From the NCBI GenBank assembly GCA_900754755.1, contig CAAEEC010000075.1, positions 1 through 12,748 of the forward strand: a DNA stretch of 12,748 nt. Reading direction: 5' to 3'. Both the position numbers and the translations under genes were made by a program. Shown here piece by piece: positions 1-7,474 of the stretch. Within the stretch, counting starts at the first letter, position 1. Every line of letters starts with the position of its first letter. This DNA comes from Clostridia bacterium. GTDB lineage: Bacteria > Bacillota > Clostridia > Christensenellales > Aristaeellaceae. Under the pieces are notes generated by a model that saw nothing but the letters and a program-made list of their open reading frames with translations, was not told the origin of the DNA and made no database searches.

Positions 1-341
1 CTGGCCGTCTGGCTGAACTCGCTGGAGGCGGTTTCGATTTCCTCGCCCAGGGCGTTCACTTCCGTCTGGCTGGCCTTGGTGCTGATTTCGCGCGCGTTCT
101 GCTCGATCTGCGTTTCGAATTTCGTAAGCGTGCCGGAAAGCTCGTCGCGCACGCTAGCGCTGGCGGTGGAGATCATTTCCTGCTGGAAGTCGTCCGTCAT
201 GTTCTCGCCGTCGATATGGGTGGAGAGGTACTTCACCTGCTCCGCCAGCCGGTATAGATAGCTCACGATTCTGCGCCGCGCGCGCGGATCGTTGAGGTCG
301 TCCGGCGCGAAAGCCGGAAGCTCGATGTTTATCCCTGCCAT
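1..341 (-). CDS. Phage-associated coiled-coil protein, C-terminus missing
   Basis: Only the first 113 residues are visible; the gene continues past the left edge. It begins MAGINIELPAFAPDDL and then has a helical segment with alternating charges (RRIVSYLYRLAEQ), followed by a long Glu/Gln/Ser/Thr-rich stretch (roughly residues 55-113) that looks like coiled coil with phage tail-fibre or baseplate flavour. The start ATG (341-339) overlaps the end of the portal gene by 13 bases, and a GGGGGGTG stretch five bases upstream can serve as ribosome binding site, so the two genes are probably translationally coupled. I do not recognise the family. A virion structural or tail-associated role is inferred only from the portal neighbour and the coiled coil. 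No signal peptide or membrane segment is seen in the visible part. Confidence 0.7.
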   Translation of the reverse strand, partial: MAGINIELPAFAPDDLNDPRARRRIVSYLYRLAEQVKYLSTHIDGENMTDDFQQEMISTASASVRDELSGTLTKFETQIEQNAREISTKASQTEVNALGEEIETASSEFSQTA

Positions 342-1936
342 GCGTTCACCCCCCGCGCCGCCTGTTCGGCGATGCGCTTTACCACCATGTCCTTGCCCTC
401 GAAATCCATCATCTCCAGGCAGATGAGCGCCTGCGCCGCGTTCGCCGGGTTGAAAAAGCCCAGCGAATAGAATTCCTTGGCCAGCTCGTTTTGCGCCACT
501 TTGGAAAAGGCATTGGTCTTTTGCGGCTTGATGCGGATATCGAATATGGGCACGCGCCCGCCCATGGGCACGCCGTATTCCATGCCGGGCGCGCGCGGGC
601 GCAGGCGCGCGTTGGAATACAGCACAAACGATTGCGCCCCGCGCTCGCCAACGATGCGGAACGAGCGCGGCTCATCGTAAAACTGCCGCATCAGCTCAAT
701 GATCAGATAGCACACCTGCGTGAACGCGCGGTAGCTGGCCTTGATCATATCGCGCGAGAGCTTGCTGCCCGCCTCTTGCAGCGCGGCGATGGCCGAGGCC
801 GCCGTCACGCCGCCCACCGTGCCGCCCTGGGTGAAATCGCGGTTGCCGCTGGTTTCCTTCAGTTCTTCGATTTTGTTGTTCAGGATGCTGACGAAAATGT
901 CGGAAACCGGTTTCACCTGAATGGGGCGGATGTGCTCCTCGGGATCGCCCGAGCCCGTGTAGTGTACAAAATCGCGATCCCAATCGGCGTATTCTTCTTC
1001 GTTCACAATGCCATCCTGCCGCACGAACCAGCGCGGGCGCGAGGCCATGATCGCGTTTTTGAGGATCACCTGATTGAGCCGGTCGATGTACATCTGCGGT
1101 TCCTTGCACACATCCAGATAGCCAAAGCCCGCGGGCATGCCTTCGCAGGAGAACAGCGCGTCGAACACAAAGGGATACTGGCCGTGGTCGTAAAACCCCC
1201 GGCCCGCGCAGGCAGGATCTTCCTGCGAGGCGTAGAGCACCTCGCCATTGACGATTTTGGCATAGTGCAAAAGCCCGTCGCGCTTGTAGTACCAATCCAC
1301 CATGGCGGATTTTTTCGAGGTGTCGATGGCGTCGTCGTAAACGTACACCTGCGGCCGGTCTGCCCCCTGGCCCAACTTGCCTTCCAACTGCGGATAGCGC
1401 GCGAGCAGATCCTCGTTATCGCGCAATTCCACGTGGAATACATTGCGCGAATCCTGGATGTCCGTCACACCCGGTTCCCAAAACAAATTGAGAATGTCCA
1501 CGCGCCGCACGTCCACATCGCCCTGGCCGCCTTGCTTGGATGGGTTCCAGAACACGCCCAGAATGCCCGCCCCGCTCTTAAGCTTTTGCCACCACATGTC
1601 CGAATACGTCTGCTCAAATCCGTTCTGTTCCAGGATCACGGGCAGCACGGCGGACAGCACCGTGGCATCCGCCCGATCTCCCTCTTCGCGCGGAAGCACC
1701 ACCGGCTCGGGGTAATTGTCCATTGCGTCGGCGTGCTTGTTGAGCAGGCAGTTCAGCAGCCACGCGCTCGCCGGTTCCGGATCGCCCGGATTGCCGGATG
1801 GGCGCATGCGCTGCCAATGGCGCAGGCGGTACCACTGATCGTTTTCCACCACGCGCGCATCGAGCGCCGCCTTGCCGCGCCGGTATTCCGCCAGCAGCTT
1901 CTGCGCTTCTGTCGCCATAGAATGCCTTTCTTCCAT
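329..1936 (-). CDS. Phage portal protein (P22-type)
   Basis: A 535-residue protein resembling portal proteins of P22-like tailed phages, which form the dodecameric ring at one capsid vertex through which DNA is packaged and ejected. Supporting features: the opening helix (residues about 8-45) with the WYRLRHWQRMRP stretch; the mid-region around 262-306 (cysteine, then GFGYLDVCKEPQMYIDRLNQ, then PRWFV); and the characteristic segment at 358-395 containing ELKETSGNRDFTQG and GVTAASAIAALQEAG. The C-terminal part (480-515) is helical. Length fits the family. The start at 1936 is chosen because AAGGAGG lies 10 bases upstream; a second ATG at codon 7 is possible but has a weaker site. It is the first gene of a minus-strand unit, divergent from the decarboxylase, with no terminase upstream in the window. 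It may belong to a prophage, a degraded remnant or a domesticated pair; the reading frame is intact. Confidence 0.85.
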   Translation of the reverse strand: MEERHSMATEAQKLLAEYRRGKAALDARVVENDQWYRLRHWQRMRPSGNPGDPEPASAWLLNCLLNKHADAMDNYPEPVVLPREEGDRADATVLSAVLPVILEQNGFEQTYSDMWWQKLKSGAGILGVFWNPSKQGGQGDVDVRRVDILNLFWEPGVTDIQDSRNVFHVELRDNEDLLARYPQLEGKLGQGADRPQVYVYDDAIDTSKKSAMVDWYYKRDGLLHYAKIVNGEVLYASQEDPACAGRGFYDHGQYPFVFDALFSCEGMPAGFGYLDVCKEPQMYIDRLNQVILKNAIMASRPRWFVRQDGIVNEEEYADWDRDFVHYTGSGDPEEHIRPIQVKPVSDIFVSILNNKIEELKETSGNRDFTQGGTVGGVTAASAIAALQEAGSKLSRDMIKASYRAFTQVCYLIIELMRQFYDEPRSFRIVGERGAQSFVLYSNARLRPRAPGMEYGVPMGGRVPIFDIRIKPQKTNAFSKVAQNELAKEFYSLGFFNPANAAQALICLEMMDFEGKDMVVKRIAEQAARGVNAWQG

Positions 1937-1961
1937 ATTATTGTTGCCTCCTTATGCATAG

Positions 1962-1979
1962 ATTGCCGTCATCGGCGAT
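1962..1979. repeat. Short inverted repeat in the portal 5' leader
   Basis: ATTGCCG and CGGCGAT arms flank a four-base TCAT loop; six of seven positions pair perfectly and the seventh is a G-T wobble. It lies between the predicted minus-strand -10 and the portal ribosome binding site, so it could be an operator or a leader hairpin. It is short and could be chance. Confidence 0.25.
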
Positions 1980-1982
1980 ACC

Positions 1983-2011
1983 ATTTTATCAAGTCTCGAA
2001 CATAAGTTCTA
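1983..2011 (-). promoter_or_regulatory. Possible weak promoter for the portal unit
   Basis: On the minus strand a TAAAAT hexamer (1988-1983) matches the -10 consensus at five of six positions. Seventeen bases upstream is TAGAAC (2011-2006), which matches the -35 at only three of six. A transcript starting near 1976 would have a leader of about 40 bases ahead of the portal ATG. Confidence 0.3.
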
Positions 2012-2073
2012 CCCGAAACCGAAATTCTTTACACAACAGCCTTGGCGGCGGCACGCGTTTTACGGACAAACCC

Positions 2074-2102
2074 TTGCAAAACGCCCACGCATAGAGTAAA
2101 AT
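2074..2102 (+). promoter_or_regulatory. Sigma-A-type promoter for the decarboxylase operon
   Basis: TTGCAA (2074-2079) and TAAAAT (2097-2102) are separated by exactly 17 bases. Transcription would start near 2109, leaving a leader of about 27 bases that contains AAGGAGG (2123-2129), six bases ahead of the ATG at 2136. Confidence 0.65.
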
Positions 2103-2135
2103 AACAAAGTAACATAAAGGGTAAGGAGGCGCGCC

Positions 2136-3353
2136 ATGCGGCCCATTCACGAAATGCTGCTCCGGGCGCAGGGGCATGCGCGATTCCATATGCCAGGCCA
2201 CAAGGGCGCGCTGGATCCTTTCGACATGACCGAGCTGCCCTCGACGGACGATTTGTATCACCCGCAGGGCGCCATCCGCGAGGCGGAGCGCTGGATCGCC
2301 CAAGCAGCGGGCGCGGGAGACGCCATCCTGCTCACCGGCGGGGCGACCGCCGGCAACCTTACGATGCTGCTGTACGCTTCCACGCGCTACCGCGCCATCC
2401 GCATGGAGCGCACCGCGCACGTGAGCGCGGTTTCCGGCCTGGTGCTGGGCGATATGGAAGTGGGCGAAAGCGGCGCGGTCTTTGCCACCCGGCCGGATTA
2501 TTTTGGCCGCGCAGGCGCGCTGCCCAAAGCGGATCTGTTGCTGGTGGACGAAGCGCACGGCGCGCATTTCAACTGGTGGGATTCGCCGCCCAACGCCGGG
2601 CGGCTGGGCGCGGATCTGTGGGTGCAGTCCGCGCACAAGACTTTGCCCGCGCTCACGGGCGGCGCATGGCTATTGATGAAGGACGCACGGTTGTATCCGC
2701 AGCTTTTGCACCTTTTGCGCATGGTGATGACGTCCAGCCCGCCGTTTCCCATTCTGCGCGCGCTGGACGACGCGCGCGCCCTGATGGACGAGCGCGGCGC
2801 GCAGCTGCTGGAACAAACCGTGGCGCGGTGCGACGCTCTGCGCGCAAAGGTCAACGCCCTACCCGGTCTCGCCTGTCCGCGCATGGACGATCCCACCCGC
2901 ATCGTAGTGGACGTTTCCGGCCGCGGCCTCACGGGATTTCACGCTGCGCGGTTGCTGGGCCAAATGGGCGTGGACGTGGAAATGGGCGGCGCACGGGAAG
3001 TGGTTTGCATCGCCACCGTGTGCGATACGCCGGCTTCCTTTGCCAAGTTGGAAGAAGCGCTGCGCCGCTTGCCCGAGGGAAAAGACGCGCCCGCAGATTT
3101 CGCACCAGTGTACGGCGTGCCCCGCATGCGCCCCCGCCAGGCGGCGCTAGCCCCCATTGAGCGCATTCCGCTGGCCCAGGCCGCCGGGCGAATTGCCGCG
3201 CAGGCCGCGGGGCTGTATCCGCCGGGCAGCGCCTGGTTGATGCCGGGCGACGAAATTCCGCCGGAAGCCATTGAAGCGCTCGAAGCCGCGCGGCGCGCTG
3301 GCGCGGGAACCTTCGGCCTGGCGGACGGGGAAATCGCCGTGGTGCGCCAGTAG
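2136..3353 (+). CDS. Orn/Lys/Arg decarboxylase-family PLP enzyme, compact form
   Basis: A 405-residue fold-type I PLP enzyme of the group III basic amino acid decarboxylase family, which removes CO2 from ornithine, lysine or arginine to give polyamine precursors. Visible hallmarks: HMPGHKG at 18-24, STDDLYHPQGAIREAE at 36-51, the glycine-rich TGGATAGN at 67-74, the probable ring-stacking His95, DEAHGAH at 138-144 (Asp138 contacts the pyridine nitrogen in the family), and SAHKT with Lys168 as the Schiff-base lysine. The C-terminal family domain is present (YPPGSAWLMPGDE near 366-379 by estimate). It is shorter than the usual 470-490 residues, apparently because the stretch between His95 and DEAHGAH is compressed, and the common H-K-S motif reads H-V-S. 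Start supported by AAGGAGG at a six-base spacing. Substrate cannot be told from sequence or neighbours. Confidence 0.85.
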   Translation: MRPIHEMLLRAQGHARFHMPGHKGALDPFDMTELPSTDDLYHPQGAIREAERWIAQAAGAGDAILLTGGATAGNLTMLLYASTRYRAIRMERTAHVSAVSGLVLGDMEVGESGAVFATRPDYFGRAGALPKADLLLVDEAHGAHFNWWDSPPNAGRLGADLWVQSAHKTLPALTGGAWLLMKDARLYPQLLHLLRMVMTSSPPFPILRALDDARALMDERGAQLLEQTVARCDALRAKVNALPGLACPRMDDPTRIVVDVSGRGLTGFHAARLLGQMGVDVEMGGAREVVCIATVCDTPASFAKLEEALRRLPEGKDAPADFAPVYGVPRMRPRQAALAPIERIPLAQAAGRIAAQAAGLYPPGSAWLMPGDEIPPEAIEALEAARRAGAGTFGLADGEIAVVRQ

Positions 3354-3384
3354 CGCTGGCGGCATAGCATAAATTGGCACTTTC

Positions 3385-3404
3385 CGCGAAAACGCGCAAT
3401 TTTT
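3385..3404 (+). terminator. Weak hairpin with T-run after the decarboxylase
   Basis: CGCG-AAAA-CGCG (3385-3396) is followed after three bases by five T residues (3400-3404). The four-base stem is short, so at most this is a leaky terminator or attenuator. No convincing promoter was found between it and the next gene, so read-through from the decarboxylase is likely. Confidence 0.25.
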
Positions 3405-3424
3405 CACGCGCGCGGGAACTCAAC

Positions 3425-3440
3425 GGACGCTCATCCGTCC
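3425..3440 (+). other. Small hairpin ahead of the 963-residue gene
   Basis: GGACG (3425-3429) and CGTCC (3436-3440) form a perfect five-base stem with a six-base loop. It ends about 17 bases before the ribosome binding site of the next gene. It is followed by an A-run rather than a T-run, so it is not a terminator for this strand. It may affect translation or mRNA stability, or be chance. Confidence 0.25.
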
Positions 3441-3472
3441 AAAAAGCAAAGAGACAAAAGGAGAGGTGCGCA

Positions 3473-6364
3473 GTGGAAGACAAACAAAATCTGTGCCTTT
3501 ACTGTTTTGAACCGAGCGATACGCAAATCTGCCCGCACTGCGGCGGAGACGCGTCCGCCGCGGTGCCCATCAACCAGCTTTCGCCCGGCACAATGCTGGC
3601 GGGGCGCATCCTGGTGGGGCGCGCTGTGGGGCAGGACGCGAGCGGCATCGTGTACGCCGCGATGGACACGCGCCGCGGCGTAGTGGTGCGCGTGCGCGAA
3701 TTTTTGCCGCGCGACATCGCCGTGCGCAATCCAGACGGCTCCGTTTCTCCCGCGCCAGGGAGCGAGGAGCGCTTCCAGGCGGGCCTGAGCAAAATGAAGC
3801 ACAGCGCCCAGCCCGATGAAAACGGCGAGCGCAAATATATTTTCTTTATGGACAACGGCACTGGGTATTTGATCCAGCGCCGCAGGCCCACCGGCGGCGA
3901 GGAGCCGGAAGAAAAGGCCGGCCTTTCGCCCATGGTGAAATGGATCGGCATCGGCGCGAGCGCGGTGGTAATCATCGTGCTGATCGTGCTGATCGCGCGC
4001 ATGCTCGGCGGCGGCAGCGACGTGACCGACCCCGGCGCGCAGTTCACGCCCGGCCCCAGCGCCACGGCGAGCACCTGGCAGCCCAGCCTAGACGGTCTGA
4101 CCGATCCCAACCAGCCCGCCACGCCCGCGCCCACAAGCGACGGCCTGGCCGTGAACACCGTGAACCCCGATTGGCAGGACGAAGAAGGCGCGAGCGACAT
4201 GATCCTGCAAAACACGCCTACGCCCTATGTCAACTGGGGGAACAACTGGGGCGGCTATCCCACCGCCACGCCTTACAATGGCCCGTGGTGGGGCGGCTAT
4301 CCCACGCCCACGCCGCGCCCGCAAAACCAGACCATTTCCAGCCACTCGAGCAGCGCGGAAATCACCGCCTTCCAGTGGCAGCTCATCGAATTGGGCTGGC
4401 TGAACTATAGCGCGCCTTCCGGCGTGTACGACGCGGCGACCGTGCAGGCTGTGAAGGATTTCCAGACCTACATGAACACCACGTACGACATCACGCCCTT
4501 GGCGGTGGACGGCATTGCCGGGCCACAGACGCTGCATTGGCTGGACCAATACAGCATCTCGCGCAAGCCCGCGCCCACGGCGACGCCCTGGCCCACCCAG
4601 CGGCCCGCCACGCCCGTGCCCACGGCGGTTCCCACGCCTTCGCCCACGATTTACGACCCGCTGGGCACGCCGCCAACCTACGCTCCGCCCACGGATGGCC
4701 CGGGCGAGGATTACACCATCGACCAAGACAGCGATCCGCTGGAAATCACCAACCTACAAGTGCGCCTGCGCGAGCTGGGTTGGCTAGAAATGGAGACCGC
4801 GACCGGCGTATACGACGCGGCGACCACGGCGGCGGTCTACGAATTCCAGCGCTATGTGAACGAGATCAACAACAGCCAGATCCTGCCGGAGACCGGCCTT
4901 GCGGACGCGAGCACGCTCGATTGGCTGCTCAACGACATTACGCGGCCCGCGACCAGCACGCCCGAGCCCACGCAAGCGCCGGTGGAAACGCCCATGCCCA
5001 CGGAAGCGCCCGTCGAGACGCCTCTGCCCACGGAAGCGCCCGCGCCTTCGCCCACGCAACAGGTGATCGACCAAAACGCGGAGAGCGCGGTGATCGAAGG
5101 CATGCAGCAGTATTTGCGCGACACCCTGGGCTACCTCACGGACGGCGCTTACACGCCCGGCACGTATGACGACGCGACCATCAACGCCGTGATCGCCTTC
5201 CAGATGCGCGTGAACGAAGTGGACGGCTATGAGCGGCTCACCGTTTCCGGCGTGTGCGATTACGCGACCTACGAAGCCATGGTGTCGGAAGGCTTCGAGA
5301 AATACGCGAACCCCAATCCCGCGCAGCCCACGGCCGAGCCCGCGCCCACCGAAAGCGCGCCCACGCCCGAACCCACGCAAGCGCCGGTGGTTGGCCCGGA
5401 TTCGGACGCGAATACCATCTCCCAGATGCAGGAATACCTGCGCGACGCACTCGGCTACCTGACGGACGGCGCGTATACGCCCGGCACGTACGACGACGCG
5501 ACTCTGAACGCCGTGGTCGCCTTCCAGATGCGCGTAAACGAAGTGGACGGCTATGAACGCCTCACCATTTCCGGCATTTGCGACCAGGCGACCTTCGAGG
5601 CCATGCGCGGCGAGGGCTGGGAGCGTTACGCGCTGGCGCAACAGCCCACGGAAGCGCCCGCGCCCACGCAAGCGCCGGTGGTGGTAATCGGCCCGGATTC
5701 GCCGCAGGAAGACATTCTCAACATGCAGAGCTATCTGGAGCAGCTGGGCTGGCTCTATCCGGACGCGTACACGCCCGGCGCGTACGATGAAAAGACGGTG
5801 GAGGCCGTGTCCGCCTTCCAGAACTATGTGAACGCCCTGATGGGCGCGCCGGTGCTGCCCACGGACGGGCTGTGCGATACGGTTACGCAGGAATACCTGC
5901 TCAGCGGCCAGTACCCCTACCCCGAACCGCAACCCACGGCCGAACCGCAGCCCACCGCCGAGCCGTTGCCCACCGAACAACCGCTGCCCACCGAGCCGGG
6001 CAATCCCACGCAAGTGACGGTGAACAGCAACCCGAACGACGTTTTGAACCTGCAATCCACGCTGTACCAGTACGGCTGGCTGAAAGACGCCGAGGGCGCG
6101 CCGGCCGGTTCCGCGGTCACCAGCACGTTTGACCTGGCGACCTTGCGCGCGGTGCTGAATTTCCAGATTGCCTACAACGAGCAGTACGCGCCCCTGTATG
6201 GCACGGCCCCTCTCACGCTGCTCTTCGATGAAGCGGCCTATGGCATGACGCTGGAAGACGCGGTGAACTTGAACGGCTACACGCTCGATCGGTTCGTCAT
6301 CGACGAGGCTACGCTCAACGCGCTCAGCCAGGCTGGCTCCGCCGTTGTGCCGCCAATGGAGTGA
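3473..6364 (+). CDS. Zinc ribbon / kinase N-lobe-like / TM / six peptidoglycan-binding-like repeats
   Basis: A 963-residue membrane protein. Residues 8-23 form a zinc ribbon (C8-x2-C11, C20-x2-C23). Residues 36-138 resemble the N-lobe of a Hanks-type Ser/Thr kinase: LSPGTMLAGRILVGRAVG, a degenerate glycine loop (G53-QDAS-G58), VRVREFLP where VAIKEYFP is usual (Arg75 in place of the lysine), and a hinge-like NGTGYLIQ. The sequence then leaves the kinase fold: no HRD or DFG motif follows. A single membrane helix spans about 157-175; there is no signal peptide, so the N-terminus is probably cytoplasmic. Outside are six repeats resembling peptidoglycan-binding domain 1 (about 295-359, 420-487, 535-606, 644-714, 743-811, 851-963), joined by Pro/Thr/Glu/Ala linkers. 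GTG start chosen for AAGGAG at nine bases; an upstream in-frame TTG at 3374 lacks a site. Likely a wall-sensing or anchoring protein; no catalysis expected. Confidence 0.8.
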   Translation: MEDKQNLCLYCFEPSDTQICPHCGGDASAAVPINQLSPGTMLAGRILVGRAVGQDASGIVYAAMDTRRGVVVRVREFLPRDIAVRNPDGSVSPAPGSEERFQAGLSKMKHSAQPDENGERKYIFFMDNGTGYLIQRRRPTGGEEPEEKAGLSPMVKWIGIGASAVVIIVLIVLIARMLGGGSDVTDPGAQFTPGPSATASTWQPSLDGLTDPNQPATPAPTSDGLAVNTVNPDWQDEEGASDMILQNTPTPYVNWGNNWGGYPTATPYNGPWWGGYPTPTPRPQNQTISSHSSSAEITAFQWQLIELGWLNYSAPSGVYDAATVQAVKDFQTYMNTTYDITPLAVDGIAGPQTLHWLDQYSISRKPAPTATPWPTQRPATPVPTAVPTPSPTIYDPLGTPPTYAPPTDGPGEDYTIDQDSDPLEITNLQVRLRELGWLEMETATGVYDAATTAAVYEFQRYVNEINNSQILPETGLADASTLDWLLNDITRPATSTPEPTQAPVETPMPTEAPVETPLPTEAPAPSPTQQVIDQNAESAVIEGMQQYLRDTLGYLTDGAYTPGTYDDATINAVIAFQMRVNEVDGYERLTVSGVCDYATYEAMVSEGFEKYANPNPAQPTAEPAPTESAPTPEPTQAPVVGPDSDANTISQMQEYLRDALGYLTDGAYTPGTYDDATLNAVVAFQMRVNEVDGYERLTISGICDQATFEAMRGEGWERYALAQQPTEAPAPTQAPVVVIGPDSPQEDILNMQSYLEQLGWLYPDAYTPGAYDEKTVEAVSAFQNYVNALMGAPVLPTDGLCDTVTQEYLLSGQYPYPEPQPTAEPQPTAEPLPTEQPLPTEPGNPTQVTVNSNPNDVLNLQSTLYQYGWLKDAEGAPAGSAVTSTFDLATLRAVLNFQIAYNEQYAPLYGTAPLTLLFDEAAYGMTLEDAVNLNGYTLDRFVIDEATLNALSQAGSAVVPPME
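4967..5681 (+). repeat. Short identical repeats in the Pro/Thr/Glu/Ala linkers
   Basis: A 19-base unit, cccacgcaagcgccggtgg, encoding Pro-Thr-Gln-Ala-Pro-Val, occurs identically at 4967-4985, 5372-5390 and 5663-5681. Related cccacggaagcgcccg units lie between them. These sit in the linkers between wall-binding repeats and look like material that expands or contracts by recombination or slippage. Confidence 0.7.
5075..5614 (+). repeat. Internal duplication of wall-binding repeats 3 and 4
   Basis: The segment starting at 5075 is repeated starting at 5399, an offset of 324 bases (108 codons). The protein core is nearly identical between copies: YLTDGAYTPGTYDDAT is followed by NAVIAFQMRVNEVDGYERL in one copy and NAVVAFQMRVNEVDGYERL in the other. 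Many DNA differences are at third codon positions, so the duplication looks selected and not brand new. Confidence 0.85.
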
Positions 6365-6368
6365 TCTT

Positions 6369-7460
6369 TTGAAAATTGTAGTAGGCATGTCGGGCGGCGT
6401 CGATTCGTCGGTCGCCGCCCTCCTGCTCAAGGAGCAGGGCCATGATGTCACGGGCATCTTTATGAACAACTGGGAAGAAAAGGACGATACCGGCGCTTGC
6501 ACCTCCGAGCGAGACTGGGCGGATGTGCGCGCCGTGTGCGACGACCTGGGCATTCCCTACTATAGCGTGAATTTCGCGCGCCAATACCAGGCGCGCGTGT
6601 TCGCGTATTTTCTGGCGGAATACCGCGCGGGCCGCACGCCCAATCCGGATGTGCTGTGCAATCGGGAAATCAAATTTGCCGAGTTCCTGGATTTCGCGCT
6701 CAAGCTGGGCGCGCAAAAGCTGGCCACCGGGCATTTCGCCGGCATCGAGGAGCGCGCGGACGGCTACCACCTGATGTGCGCCAAGGACGCGCAAAAGGAT
6801 CAGACGTATTTCCTCTGCCTGCTGGGCCAGCGCGCGCTGAGCCACGCGCTGTTCCCCCTGCGGGAGTACACCAAGGCCGAAGTGCGCGAAATCGCGCGCA
6901 AGCGCGGCCTGCCGGTGAGCGAAAAGAAGGATTCCACGGGCGTGTGCTTCATCGGCGAGCGCAGCTTTAAGCCGTTTTTGATGCACTATCTGCCCGCGCA
7001 GCCCGGCCCCATTGTGGACGTCAGCGGCAAAGAACTGGGCCGGCACGATGGACTGATGTACTACACGCTGGGCCAGCGGCGCGGGCTGGGAATTGGCGGC
7101 GGCGGAGACGGACGGCGCTGGTTCGTGGTGGAAAAAGATCTGCAGAACAACCGCCTGGTGGTGGAGCAGGGCGAGGATTCGCCCCGGCTCTACTCGCTGG
7201 GCGCGCGCGTGAGCCATGCGCACTGGGTGCTGCGTCCTGTAGAGCCGCCCTTTGCCTGCCAGGTGCGCCTGCGGCACCGCCAGCCGCTGCAAGACGTGGT
7301 TCTGCTGCCAGGGAAAGAAGAAGGCGAATGGCTTTTGCGCTTTGCCGCGCCGCAGCGCGCGGTCACACCCGGCCAGTTCGCCGCGTTTTACCGCCAGGGC
7401 GAATGCCTGGGCGGGGCGACGATTGAAGAGGCTTTCGCGCAAGCGCTTACAGAAGAATAA
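6369..7460 (+). CDS. mnmA: tRNA-specific 2-thiouridylase MnmA
   Basis: A 363-residue enzyme that thiolates uridine 34 at the wobble position of tRNAs for Lys, Glu and Gln, using ATP and a persulfide sulfur donor in the cytoplasm. The PP-loop SGGVDSS is at 8-14. The two family cysteines are Cys97 (in NPDVLCNREIKF) and Cys193 (in STGVCFIGER), matching the catalytic pair of the E. coli enzyme. ATGHFAGI (119-126) and YTLGQRRGLGIGG in the C-terminal half are also typical, and the length is normal. The start is a TTG at 6369: GGAG at 6358-6361 sits seven bases upstream, and MKIVVGMSGG is the usual N-terminus. The gene begins four bases after the stop of the wall-binding protein, with its ribosome binding site inside that gene, so translation is probably coupled. 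The usual cysteine desulfurase partner is not adjacent. Confidence 0.95.
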   Translation: MKIVVGMSGGVDSSVAALLLKEQGHDVTGIFMNNWEEKDDTGACTSERDWADVRAVCDDLGIPYYSVNFARQYQARVFAYFLAEYRAGRTPNPDVLCNREIKFAEFLDFALKLGAQKLATGHFAGIEERADGYHLMCAKDAQKDQTYFLCLLGQRALSHALFPLREYTKAEVREIARKRGLPVSEKKDSTGVCFIGERSFKPFLMHYLPAQPGPIVDVSGKELGRHDGLMYYTLGQRRGLGIGGGGDGRRWFVVEKDLQNNRLVVEQGEDSPRLYSLGARVSHAHWVLRPVEPPFACQVRLRHRQPLQDVVLLPGKEEGEWLLRFAAPQRAVTPGQFAAFYRQGECLGGATIEEAFAQALTEE

Positions 7461-7474
7461 AGGACGGAATTGCC

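Noticed and set aside
491..2005. Long plus-strand open frame opposite the portal gene
   Set aside because: It is His/Arg/Ala-rich with no recognisable motif, has no ribosome binding site and lies antisense to a well-supported portal gene; GC-rich DNA commonly gives such frames.
1937..2135. Phage attachment site or tRNA at the edge of the phage block
   Set aside because: I saw no tRNA fold, no direct repeat matching another part of the window and no integrase gene.
3374..3472. Upstream TTG start that would extend the wall-binding protein by 33 residues
   Set aside because: The added residues are basic and featureless, no ribosome binding site precedes the TTG, and the GTG at 3473 has AAGGAG at proper spacing just before the zinc ribbon.
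3354..3472. Separate promoter for the wall-binding protein
   Set aside because: TTGGCA at 3374 has no acceptable -10 at 16-18 bases, so the gene more likely relies on read-through from the decarboxylase promoter.
4967..5681. CRISPR-like spacing of short repeats
   Set aside because: The repeats are in frame within a protein gene, unevenly spaced, and encode Pro/Thr linkers.
4784..6553. Long minus-strand open frame opposite the wall-binding protein gene
   Set aside because: Its repetitive Arg/Gly/His-rich product mirrors the repeats of the plus-strand gene, and it also overlaps the start of mnmA.
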